The notes under the pieces are model-generated. The model was not told the origin of the DNA, ran no database searches, and saw nothing but the letters and a program-made list of their open reading frames with translations. From Axinella damicornis (taxonomy: Eukaryota > Porifera > Demospongiae > Axinellida > Axinellidae), in contig OZ007510.1 in assembly GCA_963931865.1 (NCBI GenBank), positions 250,501 to 314,500 on the forward strand: a stretch of 64,000 nucleotides of DNA, given 5' to 3'. Below, in pieces: positions 23,515 to 39,271 of this stretch (positions are counted from its first letter, which is position 1; each line of letters begins with the position of its first letter). Position numbers and translations under genes: made by a program.

Positions 23515-23693
23515 TGACAGCAGCTGTACAGAAGTCGAGTTATTGTAAATTTCCGTTGCCATAGATTCGAGCCCCGCCCATAAACTACGACCCTGAATAT
23601 GGGAACCAGACCCTGCAGAAAGAATAATGGTTTAGGAATTGAACTAGACTCATGATGCGTAGGCGGGGTGGACTTTGAAAAGCCAAGATCAAG
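23515..23693. promoter_or_regulatory. Probable bidirectional promoter, RSPH9/ACAP-like (copy A)
   Basis: 179 bases between divergent starts. The sequence from about 23555 to 23693 is nearly identical in copy B, while the 5' UTR next to RSPH9 carries small indels between copies. Confidence 0.5.
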
Positions 23694-26600
23694 ATGGTCG
23701 ATATTCCCCACGTTCCCGAAGATCTTCGCCACCTGCGGGACTTCCCAACTTACGACACAACCTTCCAGGACAGTCCCAAGTTCAGGCAGAGTCTCCAGTA
23801 CTGGTCTTTGAAGACAGAAAAGGTGGGCGGTGGTATTAGAACTTCCACTTTTGCGCTGCTGCTCATCATTCTCTTTAGCCTTGGGGTTTCAGTTGTTATT
23901 AGATCACAGTGTTTCCTCTAGTGAACTGATATTCTCTCCTCCCCCCTAGCTTGCTGCCACCCTGACCGGCCTTGCTGACTCGTTTGAGCACTTCCACAAG
24001 TCTGGTCTCGAACATTATGAGGCAGCCATCCATCTAGTGCAGGGCCTCCAGGAGATATCATCCCAGTGCGAGAACAACAAGGGCAGCACCATTGCAGCGC
24101 CCATGCAGCAGGTGCCTGCCACATTGATCTCTGTCTTGTCCCCCTGTACCATGAGCACACACCTCTAGTTTACGTACCACATTCTATGATCAGTGCATGG
24201 AATGGAGTACATATTATGGTCCAAGTGACTGTATCAGGACTGTCCCACATAGGAGAGCTATTTAGAAATGTCAGGTGCGTGAACACATTAGATAGCATCA
24301 TTGTGATGTAAAGTTGCCATCTTTGCAAACACACAAACTCGCGCACCATGATTTATTTTCCCAAATAATTTGTCGGGGATCCAATTCTCTGCTGAAATTT
24401 TGCTTCAGCAGGGGATCAAACTTTGTTGGGACACTAGTGCATCTCAGTTGTGCTGTTGGTCAAGTTTGGTCCTCTGTTTTGGAAACTTTGGTGTGGCACT
24501 GCAACGCTGTGCCCCTCCCTGCCGGTAGCTATAGGTATGTTGATAGTGTACCTCATTGGCACTGCTTACCACTGACCTTTGGCCCCAGTTTTCAGAGTCT
24601 CTGAACAACATCTGGTGCTACTATGAGTCTTTCCTGGGACAGACGCAGCTGCTCAATGCAGAGCCCATCAGAGAGCTGGCCAACACCTTCAACAACCTCA
24701 AGGTGAGGACCCATGTTATAGGCAAGCGTTTTGGGGAGAGCCTAAGAGAGCGGATGCCAACTATTGTTTGCCTTGGCTCAAGTGGTTCAGAGAGCTTGTA
24801 GCTGTAAACTCACTGGTGGTTTAATACAGAAACTCAACGAGGAGCTGCTGCACTACCGGACGGAGTACGTCTTCGCTGCTGAATCACTCTGCGCCTACAG
24901 GAATGTCTCAAAGCTTGTGGATGTAAGTTCGTGCTCTAATGTACACCACCAGTGAGTAATGTCCCTGCCCCTGCCCACACACACCACACACACATACACA
25001 CACCACACACACACACACACGCCATACACGCACATAAGAAAGCCGCCTTTGTCACCCTGGCTGAGGACTGCTACACAGCCCAGAAGACCTACAGACTAGT
25101 GCTCTCCAAATACGTCATCTCACTCAGGCAGGCCCACACACAGGACATGGTGAGGCAGTGTGACCAAAACATTACCACTTTGTTGGAGAACATTTGAATT
25201 AGCTGCGAACAGCAAGCCATTGGTGGGTTTGCCATATACGTCCTCTGTCACTGCTTCTGATTTCAGATATCGCTAGTGAGACGCGTCATTGAACACATGC
25301 TGAGCCTCTATTCCTACTGCAACTTCTCAGCACAGGTACGCAGGCTACTACTACCTTATATGGACCTCAGGCTGTTGTTACCAGCACAATTATCCCCACA
25401 CAATGATCATTAGTTTATGTGTTAAGTAAGCAGTTCACAGTGATTTGTGCCTGAAGTGACAATTTGTGCCTGAAGTGACGATGTGTGTCTGCAGGTGCTG
25501 AAGGAACTGGAGCCAAGCGTCAATGAGCTCTTCACCAGGACCAAGGAGTGGCAGACATTTTACCAGGACGAGATGCAGGTATGGGGGAGGGTGCACCACT
25601 CTGTTCAGCGGCAGATCCTGGCGGAGTTCCAGCTCTATGTTGGACTCCTCCCCTCCCACCAACCGACCGATACCAGCACATGGTGAGTGGGAGCTAGTCT
25701 CGGGCCTAGGAACAAGGCTAGCACCTCTCTGCCACAAACTGCTTCTCTGTAACCTGGAATTAAGACCATTGTCACTGCGTAGTCACCCCTCTTCTCCCCT
25801 CTCTTTCCCCCTCCTGCCCCCCCTTCCCCCTCCTCCTTCCCCTCCTCCCTCCCTCTCCTCCTTCCCCTGTCCAGGTATGATGTTGCCAATGCGGCAGCTA
25901 TGGTCCCAATCACTGCTGGCAAGAAGATTCTCAAGATCCTCCCCACCGCTGGTAAGCAGGAAGCCCAGTACACCATCACATATGCTCACATATGCTCACA
26001 ATATTGTTGCATGCTCCAGGTAATCCGCAGAAGGATCTCAAGTCACAAGCTCTGCTAGTGAGTTTGCCATTATCCTGTTCCTTAGCCTCGTTCCCAGTCC
26101 CAGTTGGGCCTGGGAACAAGGCTGCCTGTTCCTCTGTCTATCCTGTCCTCCATTATCAATTCACGCTGTCCGCAGAGCCCTGATTGGTGCATGGTGGGGG
26201 CTGAGGACGGGCAACCCCCAAACTTTGCCCCTCGTAGACAGACGGTCACTGCCATCTCATTTGAGGAGAAAACAAAGAAGCCTCCAAAGTTGCCGGCAGT
26301 TCGTACCTACAGCACTCCTGTCCTCGACCCAGACTCTCTCAAATACCACAAGAAGAAGAAAATGCGGGATAAGCGGAAGCTTGTCAAGTCTATCTCTGAC
26401 CCTGACATCATTAGCAGCTCGAGTGCAGAACTTCTGGGGAATGCTAACGGTGCAATGTCTGGCAGGACAGCCTCCCTCTACAGCAGTCAGAGGGATGACA
26501 GTGATGTGGAGTTGAGGGGCAAGCTCCCTGTGTCTTCCCCGCCCGTTGTGCGGTATTCTCGGGACACCACCGAGTCTGCTGCAAACGCCATTGAGGAACT

Positions 26601-28556
26601 CCTACGCCACTCTTCACCAACTCCAAGGTCTGGCAGTCTCAGTCACTCGTTCTCTGTACCATTTCGGCCACTGGCAGCTGTTTTGGGCCGGTCCCGCTGG
26701 AAGCACAAGGACAAGGAGAGGAAGAGGCTGAAGCAAGGGCGGAAGGTGTCTACCTCCCTGGATGACCTCTGTGACCCCCATGGGAACACCACTGCACCGG
26801 AGGAACCCGCAAAGGAGGCAAAGCAAGGAAGCAATGGGCTATTCCAGCGTGCCCGCAACTCTCTGAGGCACCTGGTATCACAGGAGAAGGCAGTCCCTGC
26901 TCCAACGCCGTCGCAAGAGAACTCAGCATCGGAGAGGAAGGGCTCCGATGCAGACCAATCTCCCCTCGCCTCCACCCGCCCCTCTGATGGGCTACGCCAC
27001 AGCGTCTCCCCACCAGTTCCACGCAAAGAGTCCGTAAGCCCCGAGTCAGCCCATCTACACAGCCTGGTGCTCCCCATCCCAGAGAGCTGGGTGCAGTGTG
27101 GCTACCTCTGGCTGCGGATGAAGCTACCCAACAACCGCTACGCATGGACATACATAGTGAGTCAACTGTGGCACTAGCCTCGTTCCCAGGCCCCATACAA
27201 AGAATCAAAATCCTTCCGATTTTCAGATGGGGCCTGGGAACGAGGCTACTGTGGCATGTATGCCATGTGTGTGGGCGTGGGATTAATTAGTTAATTTTTT
27301 AGTGAATAGTGAATGATGATGACTAAGAATCCTGGAGGTTGCCATGGGTACCAGCCCATGTGTCAGCCAGCCCTAATGTGGCTGGTGGAGGTGTAACTGA
27401 TCTTATTCACTGGGGATCAACACTTGGCTTGTATGGCAAACCAGTGGCATCCGATTACACTGGGTCACATTCAAGTTCAGCGTCACAATGGTCAGTGTGA
27501 GTAACTGGTGCTCTCGTCACAATGGTCAGTGTGAGTAACTGGTGCTCTCTCTCAGTGTTCAATTAGGAGCACTACAAGTTGTATGTAAGTGTGAAAGAGG
27601 TGTTTAATTTCAATACCCTTCGTGGGCACACTGGATAGATTGTCCCCTCATCAATCAGTGCCTAAGAATCACACATGGTCAAATCCAGCTGCCCACTAGT
27701 GGGCACACTGGATAGTTGTGTGGCTAATAAGCACTGAACAGCTACCAGGCTAACCATGCATACTTGTCAAAACTCAGGTGTTGGAAGGAGGTTGGACTCA
27801 TAGTTTGTTTGGTAAAGGTGATAGCCATTGCCACCCTCCATCCTGCAGTACTGTGTGGTGGACCGCTCCCTGGGCCAGCTGATGATCCAGGAGCAGAGCC
27901 TGCCAGAGCCACGCCGGCTAGAAAACCTGATGTTGTGCACCACCAAGGTGTGCACACCGGACTTCATTGACAGGAACTACTGTTTCAGGGTGAGGGGAGG
28001 GGGGGAGGGTATTTCTTTGCCTAGTAAATGGCCTCTAATGGGTCATTGTATTGCACTAGGTTGATGGCTTTTGTGCTTATTCAAACTACAAGAAGCTTGT
28101 TACAACCAGCTTAAGCTGTGGGGTTGCCCCTATTGTTTGCAGGTAATCTCTCCCACCTCGGAGCACCTCTTTCAGACTCTGAGTGAGCAGGAGCTGCAGT
28201 TCTGGGTGGACGCACTGCAGAAGACCACGGTGGAGGTGCTGAAGAAGTTTGAGACGTGTCCCCAGGAGCTCCTGGACCAGCAAGACGGCGGGGAGGGAGG
28301 GGATGCTGATGTTGTGCCGGATGCCATGGCACTGATCCTTGCAGTGCCTGGCAACAAACAGTGTGCGGACTGTTCCAGCACAGGTGAGGGGACTCAGGGG
28401 AGGGGCGTTGGCTTGGTGCTAGCCGACAGTGTAGTGTATAGTCAGACATGCTAGGAACATGCCATGTAGTTGCCAGGCCATTGCCTGGCAACTTCTGCAA
28501 GTTCAAGATGTAACGTCACAGGAATACACATACAATGCCCTCATAGTGAGGCTCAT

Positions 28557-28607
<51 letters not shown>

Positions 28608-29377
28608 ACACACACCCTCATACCCACACACACCCTCATACCCACACACACACACACACACACCCTCATACCCACACACACACGGACACACGTATCTGCA
28701 CATGCCCTCATACCCACACGTGCAGATGTGGAGTGGACAAGCATCAACCTGGGCATCGTGCTATGCATCACATGCTCCGGTGTACACCGCAGTCTCGGGG
28801 TACACGTCTCCAAGGTGCGCTCCCTCAATCTGGACAAGTGGGACAGAACGACAGTCGAGGTAGGCGAGCAGAGTGGCTGGGGTAGGCGAGCAGAGTGGCT
28901 GGGGTAGGCGAGCAGAGTGGCTGGGGTAGGCGAGCAGAGTGGCTGGGGTAGGCGAGCAGAGTGGCTGGGGTAGGCGAGCAGAGTGGCTGGGGTAGGCGAG
29001 CAGAGTGGCTGGGTGGTTGGTCCACTGCAGCTGAGGTGGACGGCAACATAGCTACTGTATGTGCCATAGCTCAGCTTGGTCTCTCCTCCCTCCGGCCACC
29101 TCAGTTCATGCAGAGCCAGGGGAACACCAAGTCCAACAGCTACTACGAGGCCATGCTGGGGAAGGGCATCCACGCAGAGACAAAGAGACCACTAGCCAAC
29201 ACCAGCAAGTGAGTGACTACTCCGGTGGAGTGAGTGGTGAGGGTTTGAATGGACAGCTGTAGCTATTGGAACTGTTTCCCTCCTGTTCGTAGGGAGGAAA
29301 GACAGCAGTTCATTCGCCAGAAGTACGTGTCCCTGGCGTTTGTCCCAGAGATTGATGACAGGAGCACCCACCTGTAA
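23694..29377 (+). CDS. ACAP-like Arf GTPase-activating protein (BAR-PH-ArfGAP), copy A
   Basis: ACAP/ASAP proteins bind curved membranes and switch off Arf GTPases. Fifteen exons give about 888 aa: 23694-23822, 23950-24111, 24589-24702, 24830-24922, 25039-25149, 25267-25335, 25495-25682, 25875-25951, 26020-26057, 26176-27156, 27849-27989, 28143-28383, 28726-28859, 29105-29208, 29293-29377. A helical BAR-like N-terminus ([19 protein letters not shown]) is followed by a large Ser/Lys-rich linker in exon 10. Then comes a PH domain starting [11 protein letters not shown] and ending with the conserved Trp in [10 protein letters not shown]. The ArfGAP zinc finger is CADC, 16 residues, [12 protein letters not shown]; it includes the catalytic arginine. 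The protein ends about 20 residues after the ArfGAP ([12 protein letters not shown]). The ankyrin repeats of animal ACAPs are absent. The same end occurs in copy B. Confidence 0.88.
26083..26123. repeat. Hairpin of the CCTCGTTCCCAGGC family
   Basis: TAGCCTCGTTCCCAG and CTGGGAACAAGGCTG arms lie in ACAP-like intron 9 (copy A). Copy B has an enlarged version at about 42932-42983. Confidence 0.75.
27175..27248. repeat. Hairpin of the CCTCGTTCCCAGGC family
   Basis: TAGCCTCGTTCCCAGGCCCC and GGGGCCTGGGAACGAGGCTA are perfect inverted arms in ACAP-like intron 10. Copy B (44035-44098) has the same arms with a loop about 10 bases shorter. Confidence 0.85.
28558..28715. repeat. Poly-C run with CA/CCCTCATA repeats, ACAP-like intron 12 (copy A)
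   Basis: About 34 C residues are followed by CA repeats interrupted by CCCTCATACC blocks. The copy B equivalent (45354-45525) has a shorter C run and a different order of CA blocks. Confidence 0.9.
28860..29020. repeat. 22-bp minisatellite starting at the exon 13 donor (copy A)
   Basis: Seven units of GTAGGCGAGCAGAGTGGCTGGG begin exactly at the splice donor of ACAP-like exon 13. Each unit therefore carries a GTAGGC donor-like sequence. Copy B has three longer units (about 48 bases). Confidence 0.92.
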
Positions 29378-29580
29378 TGACCTCACACTGGTAGCTGTTG
29401 AATTCATCAACTCGTAGAGCCACCGCCAACATTCATTTTCCACCAGAACAAGAAATTTTCAAGCGTTTTTAATTCAACTATACACATTCAACTATACACA
29501 TAAAATTAATCTTAGGACAGAGACCGACTGTACTTGATGATGTGTGATGAGTGTCCCACTATCCAGGAATGAGTATCGTA
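29378..29580. other. 3' UTR region between convergent ACAP-like and MED9 genes
   Basis: The 203 bases between the two stop codons contain no further gene. Copy B matches, apart from loss of one TTCAACTATACACA duplication. Confidence 0.5.
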
Positions 29581-30891
29581 CTATCTGGGAACACCTTGTG
29601 ACACGGCAGCAAGGCCTTTGTACTGCAACAACAGATCACTGCAACGAATTGAGTACATTCACAGTCACAACAAGGCAGGGATGGCCCAGTAGTTATCGTA
29701 TTACTTGGTACATGTACTAAGTCGATCACTCGTAGAGCTATATTCCGTGGGGTGCATGCATGGAGGTCAGCCCCAGTGCTGATCGCTTACAGTATCACGT
29801 GTGTGATCTGCGCTGGGGTTGGTTTGGAGACTAGGATAGGTTGTAGAGAGGGATCTTAGAAATGCAAGCAACTTGCCAAGTATTAGATCACAGCTTCATT
29901 GGTCAAAATGACTGTAGCACAGTTATACCATGCCACATGTACAGCTGTGCAACTTGGGAGAGAGTAGCTTCCTTTTACTCTATGTTCTTCTGCCTTCCAG
30001 AAGTATCTAGTCATTTAATAAAAACTGTTTTGCGTAGCAAGTGCAGCCACTGTACTCTCAACCGGTACCTCACTCCTGTGACGAAACAACTACTGATTGT
30101 AGTGATTCGGGCAGTTGAATTCAGAAACAATCATGCATGTTTCATATGACATTCATTTTAATTATGCACCAAGCGTACGTACGAACGAATGGTTCACAGA
30201 TGGATCGAACAAGCATAATTGTATTGGAATGTAGAAAATTTGTTCCCTTCTCTCACACATCATATCTAAGCTGAAAATTCCAAAGCAAGGGATCGAGGTC
30301 GCGCTCATAGACCACAGCTGCGACCACGGGTCAAAACTTTGATCGCTCCTTTGCGCGGCTAGACCATTGACTGCACTGATTTTTGAGGCTTTGATTGTCG
30401 ACCCTGTTGACTTTGCGATAATATACGGGGGAATACATAGCGACTCCACCCCTACCTTAGTATACGGGTTGACCGAGCATGGTCACAGCTTTAACTATGG
30501 TGCTTATTGGAGTGACCTCCCCTTGCAAAGCTTGGATCACACTCACCACTTCTCTCTCAGCTGCTTCCTCCTCTCCTCCAGCAGAGCCTGATGCTCCTCA
30601 GGGGTGTGGTCCATGTAGGGACACGCCCCCAGCAGGTGATGACAGTGCTGCAACTGCAGCTGCAGCTCGGACACCTGCAGAACAGAGAGCAAGCGTGGTA
30701 CCTCGTGCTACTGTTCACGTCCCCTCTCGGACTAGTGCCACTACACAGTACACACTCAGCGTTACCGTCTTCTGCGTTGCCTGCGGGTCTGTCTGCCCGC
30801 TGGACAACGTTCTGCACAGCTTCAGAACGTATGGAAGGAGAGAGAATGTCGCTCTGAACTCCACATCGCTAACTTCACCTTCTTTGGACAT
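29581..30891 (-). CDS. MED9: Mediator complex subunit 9, copy A
   Basis: MED9 is a small helical protein of the Mediator middle module, which bridges activators and RNA polymerase II. Three short exons (30891-30766, 30674-30547, 29638-29581) give about 103 aa. Exon 1 reads MSKEGEVSDVEFRATFSLLP then YVLKLCRTL, like the FSFLPLVHNIIKC core of the family. Exon 2 is a coiled coil (VSELQLQLQHCHHLL ... TPEEHQALLEERRKQLREK). Exon 3, only 58 bases and about 0.9 kb away, encodes CDLLLQYKGLAAVSQGVPR, matching the ELLQKYKSL end of animal MED9. Between copies the split codon at the exon 2/3 junction changes silently (TGT/TGC) while surrounding intron carries many indels. This supports the small last exon. 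Confidence 0.8.
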
Positions 30892-31010
30892 CGCTCGTGT
30901 GCTCTAAATGGGATGCACCTGGCGAGCGGTCCGCCCACGTACGTACAGCACGGCCGTTCACCTCAGCCCCACCCACTTAAGTTATTACGACGACGCCTCT
31001 GGAATCCATC
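30892..31010. promoter_or_regulatory. Probable bidirectional promoter, MED9/TMEM229-like (copy A)
   Basis: 119 bases between divergent starts. Copy B lacks about 18 bases (around GTACGTACAGCACGGCC) but is otherwise the same. Confidence 0.5.
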
Positions 31011-31469
31011 ATGCTTCCCTGGCCGTACAGACTGTATTTCTGGGGCGTACATGGCGTATTCGCGGAGGTCGTGTTTACGGCGAGCTGGGAGTTCGTCGTT
31101 GGCGGGAGCTGGACTCTAAAAGGCGACTCGTCCATATGGTCCTTCTTCACTTACGGCCTTGGGACCTTCATTGGAGGGGAGTGCTGTTATCGGTACCTAG
31201 TCTCGCGGCATGTGCCATTGTTGGCGAGATGCGTTACACTCGTAGCGATGGCCTATGCTTGGGAATTTGCCACCGGCGCTGTGCTCAGCTATTTCAATGC
31301 CTGCCCCTGGGACTACACTCCATTTGACTACGACGTGATGGGTTTAATTACACTGGAGTATGCTCCGGTGTGGTTCTTGGCGGGACTCTACTTTGAGTGT
31401 ATCATGAGTGTAATGACGTCACTGGAAGAGATCCCCAAATGGAAACTCAAAAACTATGTAGCAAACTGA
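31011..31469 (+). CDS. TMEM229 family membrane protein, copy A
   Basis: Single exon, 152 aa. TMEM229A/B proteins are multi-pass membrane proteins of poorly known function. Family blocks are clear: YFWGVHGVFAEVVFTASWEF, SFFTYGLGTFIGGE, MAYAWEFATGAVLSYFNACP, WDYTPFDYDVMGLITLEYAP and VWFLAGLYFE. Four hydrophobic segments are visible (about residues 8-28, 43-60, 72-95, 110-130). Copy B differs by a few substitutions (TASWEF/TAIWEF, LVAMAY/LVVMAY) and keeps the same start and stop. The gene converges on HAAO with about 145 bases between stops. It resembles TMEM229B more than A in size. Confidence 0.88.
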   Translation: MLPWPYRLYFWGVHGVFAEVVFTASWEFVVGGSWTLKGDSSIWSFFTYGLGTFIGGECCYRYLVSRHVPLLARCVTLVAMAYAWEFATGAVLSYFNACPWDYTPFDYDVMGLITLEYAPVWFLAGLYFECIMSVMTSLEEIPKWKLKNYVAN

Positions 31470-31540
31470 ACATTTCTACATGTACACATGACAAATCACA
31501 GACTGTAATTATTATCACTCTAACTGTGATACATATGTTC

Positions 31541-31590
31541 CAGCCTCATTGCCAGACAGTATAAAGTGTGTAGCCTGGGAATGAGGCTAA
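31541..31590. repeat. Diverged hairpin of the CCTCGTTCCCAGGC family
   Basis: CAGCCTCATTGCCAGAC and TAGCCTGGGAATGAGGCTA arms lie between the TMEM229-like and HAAO stops. The same element occurs in copy B. Confidence 0.6.
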
Positions 31591-31614
31591 CGTAGATGTG
31601 CATAGTTAATTCCA

Positions 31615-35513
<3,899 letters not shown>

Positions 35514-35608
35514 GGCGGCTCACTTTCCAGTTCGCTCCACCCACTACTTCATTGTTCCGAGCCCCTCCCACTCCATCCGGGGTCAAAGGTCATGGACACT
35601 ACCTAACC
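35514..35608. promoter_or_regulatory. Probable bidirectional promoter, HAAO/MED6 (copy A)
   Basis: Only 95 bases separate the divergent start codons. Copy B has the same arrangement with small insertions (about 109 bases). Confidence 0.55.
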
Positions 35609-37348
35609 ATGGACACTTCAAAGCTTAGCGGGAGCCAGCTTCTGGGGACATCATGGTTCGACAGCGCGCACATGGCCGGACTCAACCAGCACAACGTGTT
35701 GGACTACTTCTGCCAGCGCAGTAACCCATTCTATGATCGCGTTTGCAACAACGAGGTCGTCCGCATGCAGCGCGCCGACCCTGCCCAGCTGCTGTGAGTG
35801 TCTAGTAGTCAACTGAGTATGCTGGATGTACCGTTGCTCCATGCTGAGGGCAAGGGAGCTGAGAGTTGAGTAGCAAGGGGTTGTTTCTAATTGGTGCCCC
35901 CTCCCCCTTCCTTGTGTGCTTGTACAGTAACATGACCGGAACAGAGTACATGCTGTTGCACGTGCAGGAGCCAATCCTATACGTCATTAGGAAGCAACAT
36001 CGACAGTCCCCTGAGAAAAGTGAGAACTGATCACATAAGACAACCTTACTCCATGAGGTCTATTTCTTGCAATCGCATAGACCGAACTTAGCAGGCTTGT
36101 ATATACACTAACACACTTGCAAGAATTTCATTTAAATTAGAATATGGGCCAGCTGACGGTTGTCTGTGTGCATGCTGCTTCATGCAGTGACACCCCTGGC
36201 TGACTACTACACACTGTGTGCATGCTGTTTCATGCAGTGACACCCCTGGCTGACTACTACACACTGTGTGCATGCTGTTTCATGCAGTGACACCCCTGGC
36301 TGACTACTACATACTTGGAGGGATGGTGTACCAGTGTCCTGACCTGCGGTCCATCATCAACTCAAGATTGGTGGGTTTAGAGCCACGGAGTGCTCACGTG
36401 TGATGCTTCACTTGGTGGATGGCATGTGACATTTGATAAGATCTTCTAGCACTAGCTGTGGAGTTGGTGTTCATGTTTGTTTCACTATCCCTGCAGCTAT
36501 CAACACTGGACTTGGTTAACACAGCTTTTGCTGAAAGTAAGTTACATACTATAAAGCCATACGTAATTATACTAACCAACCCCTTCCTCACCGGATGCAC
36601 TAGCCATCTCCTATGCCCGGTACGACCCCAACAAGGACTACTACTGGGAATTCCCTGAGAACAAAGACGGTAGGAATGAATGAAGCACACTACTGTGACA
36701 TCCCTAGCCTTGCCTCCAGTTCCACTTAACTGAATACTTGACCTTTGAACTGAATTTTTATTCACTTGATTCAAAGGTCGATATAAAGTGGACCTGGGGA
36801 CAAGGCGCTATAGTGTCCTGTTCTGTGAGAGGTGATCAAACATTGTCCTACTCCCCTACCATCCAGCTAACCAGCCCTCCAAGTCAGGCCAGGGTGCTCG
36901 ACCTAGTGATGAGCCCAGCGAGGTACAACGCAGGAGGGTGGACGTACTGCTCAATGAGGTGGTAAAGAAGTTCCCCCCAAAGGTCTTCACAGGGAAGGTA
37001 CAGTCCTAGGTCCAGTTTCTGGTTATAGGTCAAGCTGGTGGACAATGAGGCTGGGCGGCACATTCATTTTACTCTGGCTTTGCTCTGTTGGTCACCCTCT
37101 CAACTCTGCTATCCACACAGGAGGGAGGCAAGCCTCAGATCGGTTAGTGCACAGCATGAACAACCTTCTACTAGCTGTGCTGCTATAACTATATACTGCA
37201 CCCTATTCCAGTTGGTGGGGAGAAGCTTGAGAGGACCAAGGTTGTCTCCGAGGCAAAGGAAGCGACTGCTGCATTGGCAGGGATGAAGAGACCCGGACAG
37301 TTCGCAGCTGACAGCAAGGTGCCGGACCCCAAGAAGAAGAGAACGTGA
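35609..37348 (+). CDS. MED6: Mediator complex subunit 6, copy A
   Basis: MED6 sits in the Mediator head module and contacts the RNA polymerase II pre-initiation complex. Eight exons (35609-35793, 35928-36019, 36288-36370, 36497-36536, 36604-36669, 36867-36997, 37121-37142, 37212-37348) give about 251 aa, near human. Family blocks are [80 protein letters not shown] and [16 protein letters not shown], then [15 protein letters not shown] and a lysine-rich end ([10 protein letters not shown]). The start of exon 3 with its acceptor is present three times in tandem in this copy. Only the last repeat reads on into DYYILGG. The gene converges on YIPF4, about 105 bases between stops. Confidence 0.93.
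36165..36310. repeat. Three tandem copies of the MED6 exon 3 acceptor (copy A only)
   Basis: A unit of about 57 bases running from TGTGTGCATGCTG through TTTCATGCAG (acceptor) and TGACACCCCTGGCTGACTAC into ACTGTG is repeated three times. Copy B has one. The unit contains the 3' splice site and about 25 coding bases, so upstream acceptors could be used in error. Confidence 0.92.
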
Positions 37349-37453
37349 TCATTCCTGCCCTTTCCTGCACACCTGTCTCACACAACGCCTCCTCTGTCAA
37401 AGACATTTTCTTGCATACAAAAGCATAATTATTGAATTGGACGTTACTGACTG

Positions 37454-37927
<474 letters not shown>

Positions 37928-38127
37928 NNNNNNNNNNNNNNNNNNNNNNNNNNNNNNNNNNNNNNNNNNNNNNNNNNNNNNNNNNNNNNNNNNNNNNNNN
38001 NNNNNNNNNNNNNNNNNNNNNNNNNNNNNNNNNNNNNNNNNNNNNNNNNNNNNNNNNNNNNNNNNNNNNNNNNNNNNNNNNNNNNNNNNNNNNNNNNNNN
38101 NNNNNNNNNNNNNNNNNNNNNNNNNNN
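37928..38127. other. Assembly gap of 200 N
   Basis: Exactly 200 N, a conventional scaffold-gap size. Sequence on its right restarts inside GH127 exon 12, about 16.7 kb upstream in gene order from where the left side ended. The gap therefore joins two overlapping copies and does not span missing sequence. Confidence 0.98.
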
Positions 38128-38801
38128 ATCAGCTGTACGTGGTCCACTGTTGTCCTCCTGAGCCTGCCGATGACCATTCAGGTACAGAGGAGGTTCAACA
38201 ACGCTGCATCAGTGTACAGAGGGTAAGTAGTCATGCAGCTTGCTCCCAGGATGAACGTTGGAAGGATGCTGCTGATCCCTTCTCAGGCCACTGCTCTATG
38301 CCCTGGAGATTGCTGAGGACTTTGAGGTGCTGGAGCGCTATAGCTTTGAGAGTCGCGACTACCAGGTGACCCCTGAATCCCCCTGGAACTATGCTCTCAG
38401 GCTGCGGGATGTCTCACACCCGCAGCAAGACCTCACCTTTGTTAGCTCGGGGCTGGAGTTGGGAGTGCCTCCGTTCTCCGTCAAGGGAGCTCCTGGGAAG
38501 ATCCTGGCACAGGTGATGCTCCATCCAGTCGCATGGTAGATTAGCAGGACATGCTGCAACTGCTGTAACAGCACGTCTATCCACTAATGTAATTGGAGGT
38601 AGTAACTAAAGGTAGTATGTCTTGTTTTCTCCTCTCCATTAGGGTCGAGTGTTAGACTCCTGGCAGCTATCTCATAATGCAGCGGCTGCCCCTCCCACCT
38701 CCCCTGTCCACTCCTCCAACCCCCTCACCCCTATCACCCTCCTTCCCTTTGGAGCTACTGACCTCAGGATTGCCGAGCTACCCACGCTCGCTGAGGACTG
38801 A
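38128..38801 (+). CDS. GH127 C-terminal exons, copy B (cut by the gap)
   Basis: This holds the end of exon 12 and all of exons 13 and 14 of the GH127 gene, starting at the first base after the gap. The reading matches 21268-21953 with few changes (RLRDDSHPQQ to RLRDVSHPQQ, FSLKGAPGKIM to FSVKGAPGKIL). No N-terminal exons exist here, so this is not an independent gene. Confidence 0.88.
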
Positions 38802-38949
38802 GCGCTGGCTATTTATCCTGTCCAGATTAGTACGTGTTACGTTGTTTTTGATGTTGATAGCAGTAGTAGTAAAAGTGTTTAACTCTCTGGGGTACAGTAT
38901 TGTGTGCAGAGTGTTTGGTGGAGATGCTGTGATGTGCGGATTGTGTTCA

Positions 38950-39240
38950 CTAGAGCATGAAGAGCAGGTCTGGGTTCCTCTCTCCAGTGCCACAATAGAA
39001 ATGACCAAAGTTGGGTGTGTTGGGGACGTGGTAGACAATTAGGCCCAGCCACAGTAGACTGCGCAGCACCATGGAGGCCCCTCCCTGGTCGCACTGCAGG
39101 CTCCAACAGCCTGAGAGGGGAGGGCCGGGGGAGTCATAAAGAACAGTTCTCTATGAGGAGAAGAAGTACTTACCATTTGGAATGTCTTTCTCAATGGAGC
39201 TTAGGAAGTCTACTGACTGCAAGATACCCTATTTGTGTGT

Positions 39241-39271
<31 letters not shown>

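Noticed and set aside
23515..23562. Longer N-terminus for RSPH9 starting at 23562
   Set aside because: Copy B has a five-base insertion and a one-base loss in this stretch, so the extension is not conserved in frame. Family alignment also favours the start at MDSDG.
30557..30817. 86-codon cysteine-rich ORF on the minus strand
   Set aside because: It is an out-of-frame reading across MED9 exons 1 and 2 and the intron between them. The MED9 frame explains the region better.
38128..38801. A second, truncated GH127 pseudogene
   Set aside because: The truncation point is the gap edge and the remaining exons are intact, which fits an allelic fragment and not a decayed gene.
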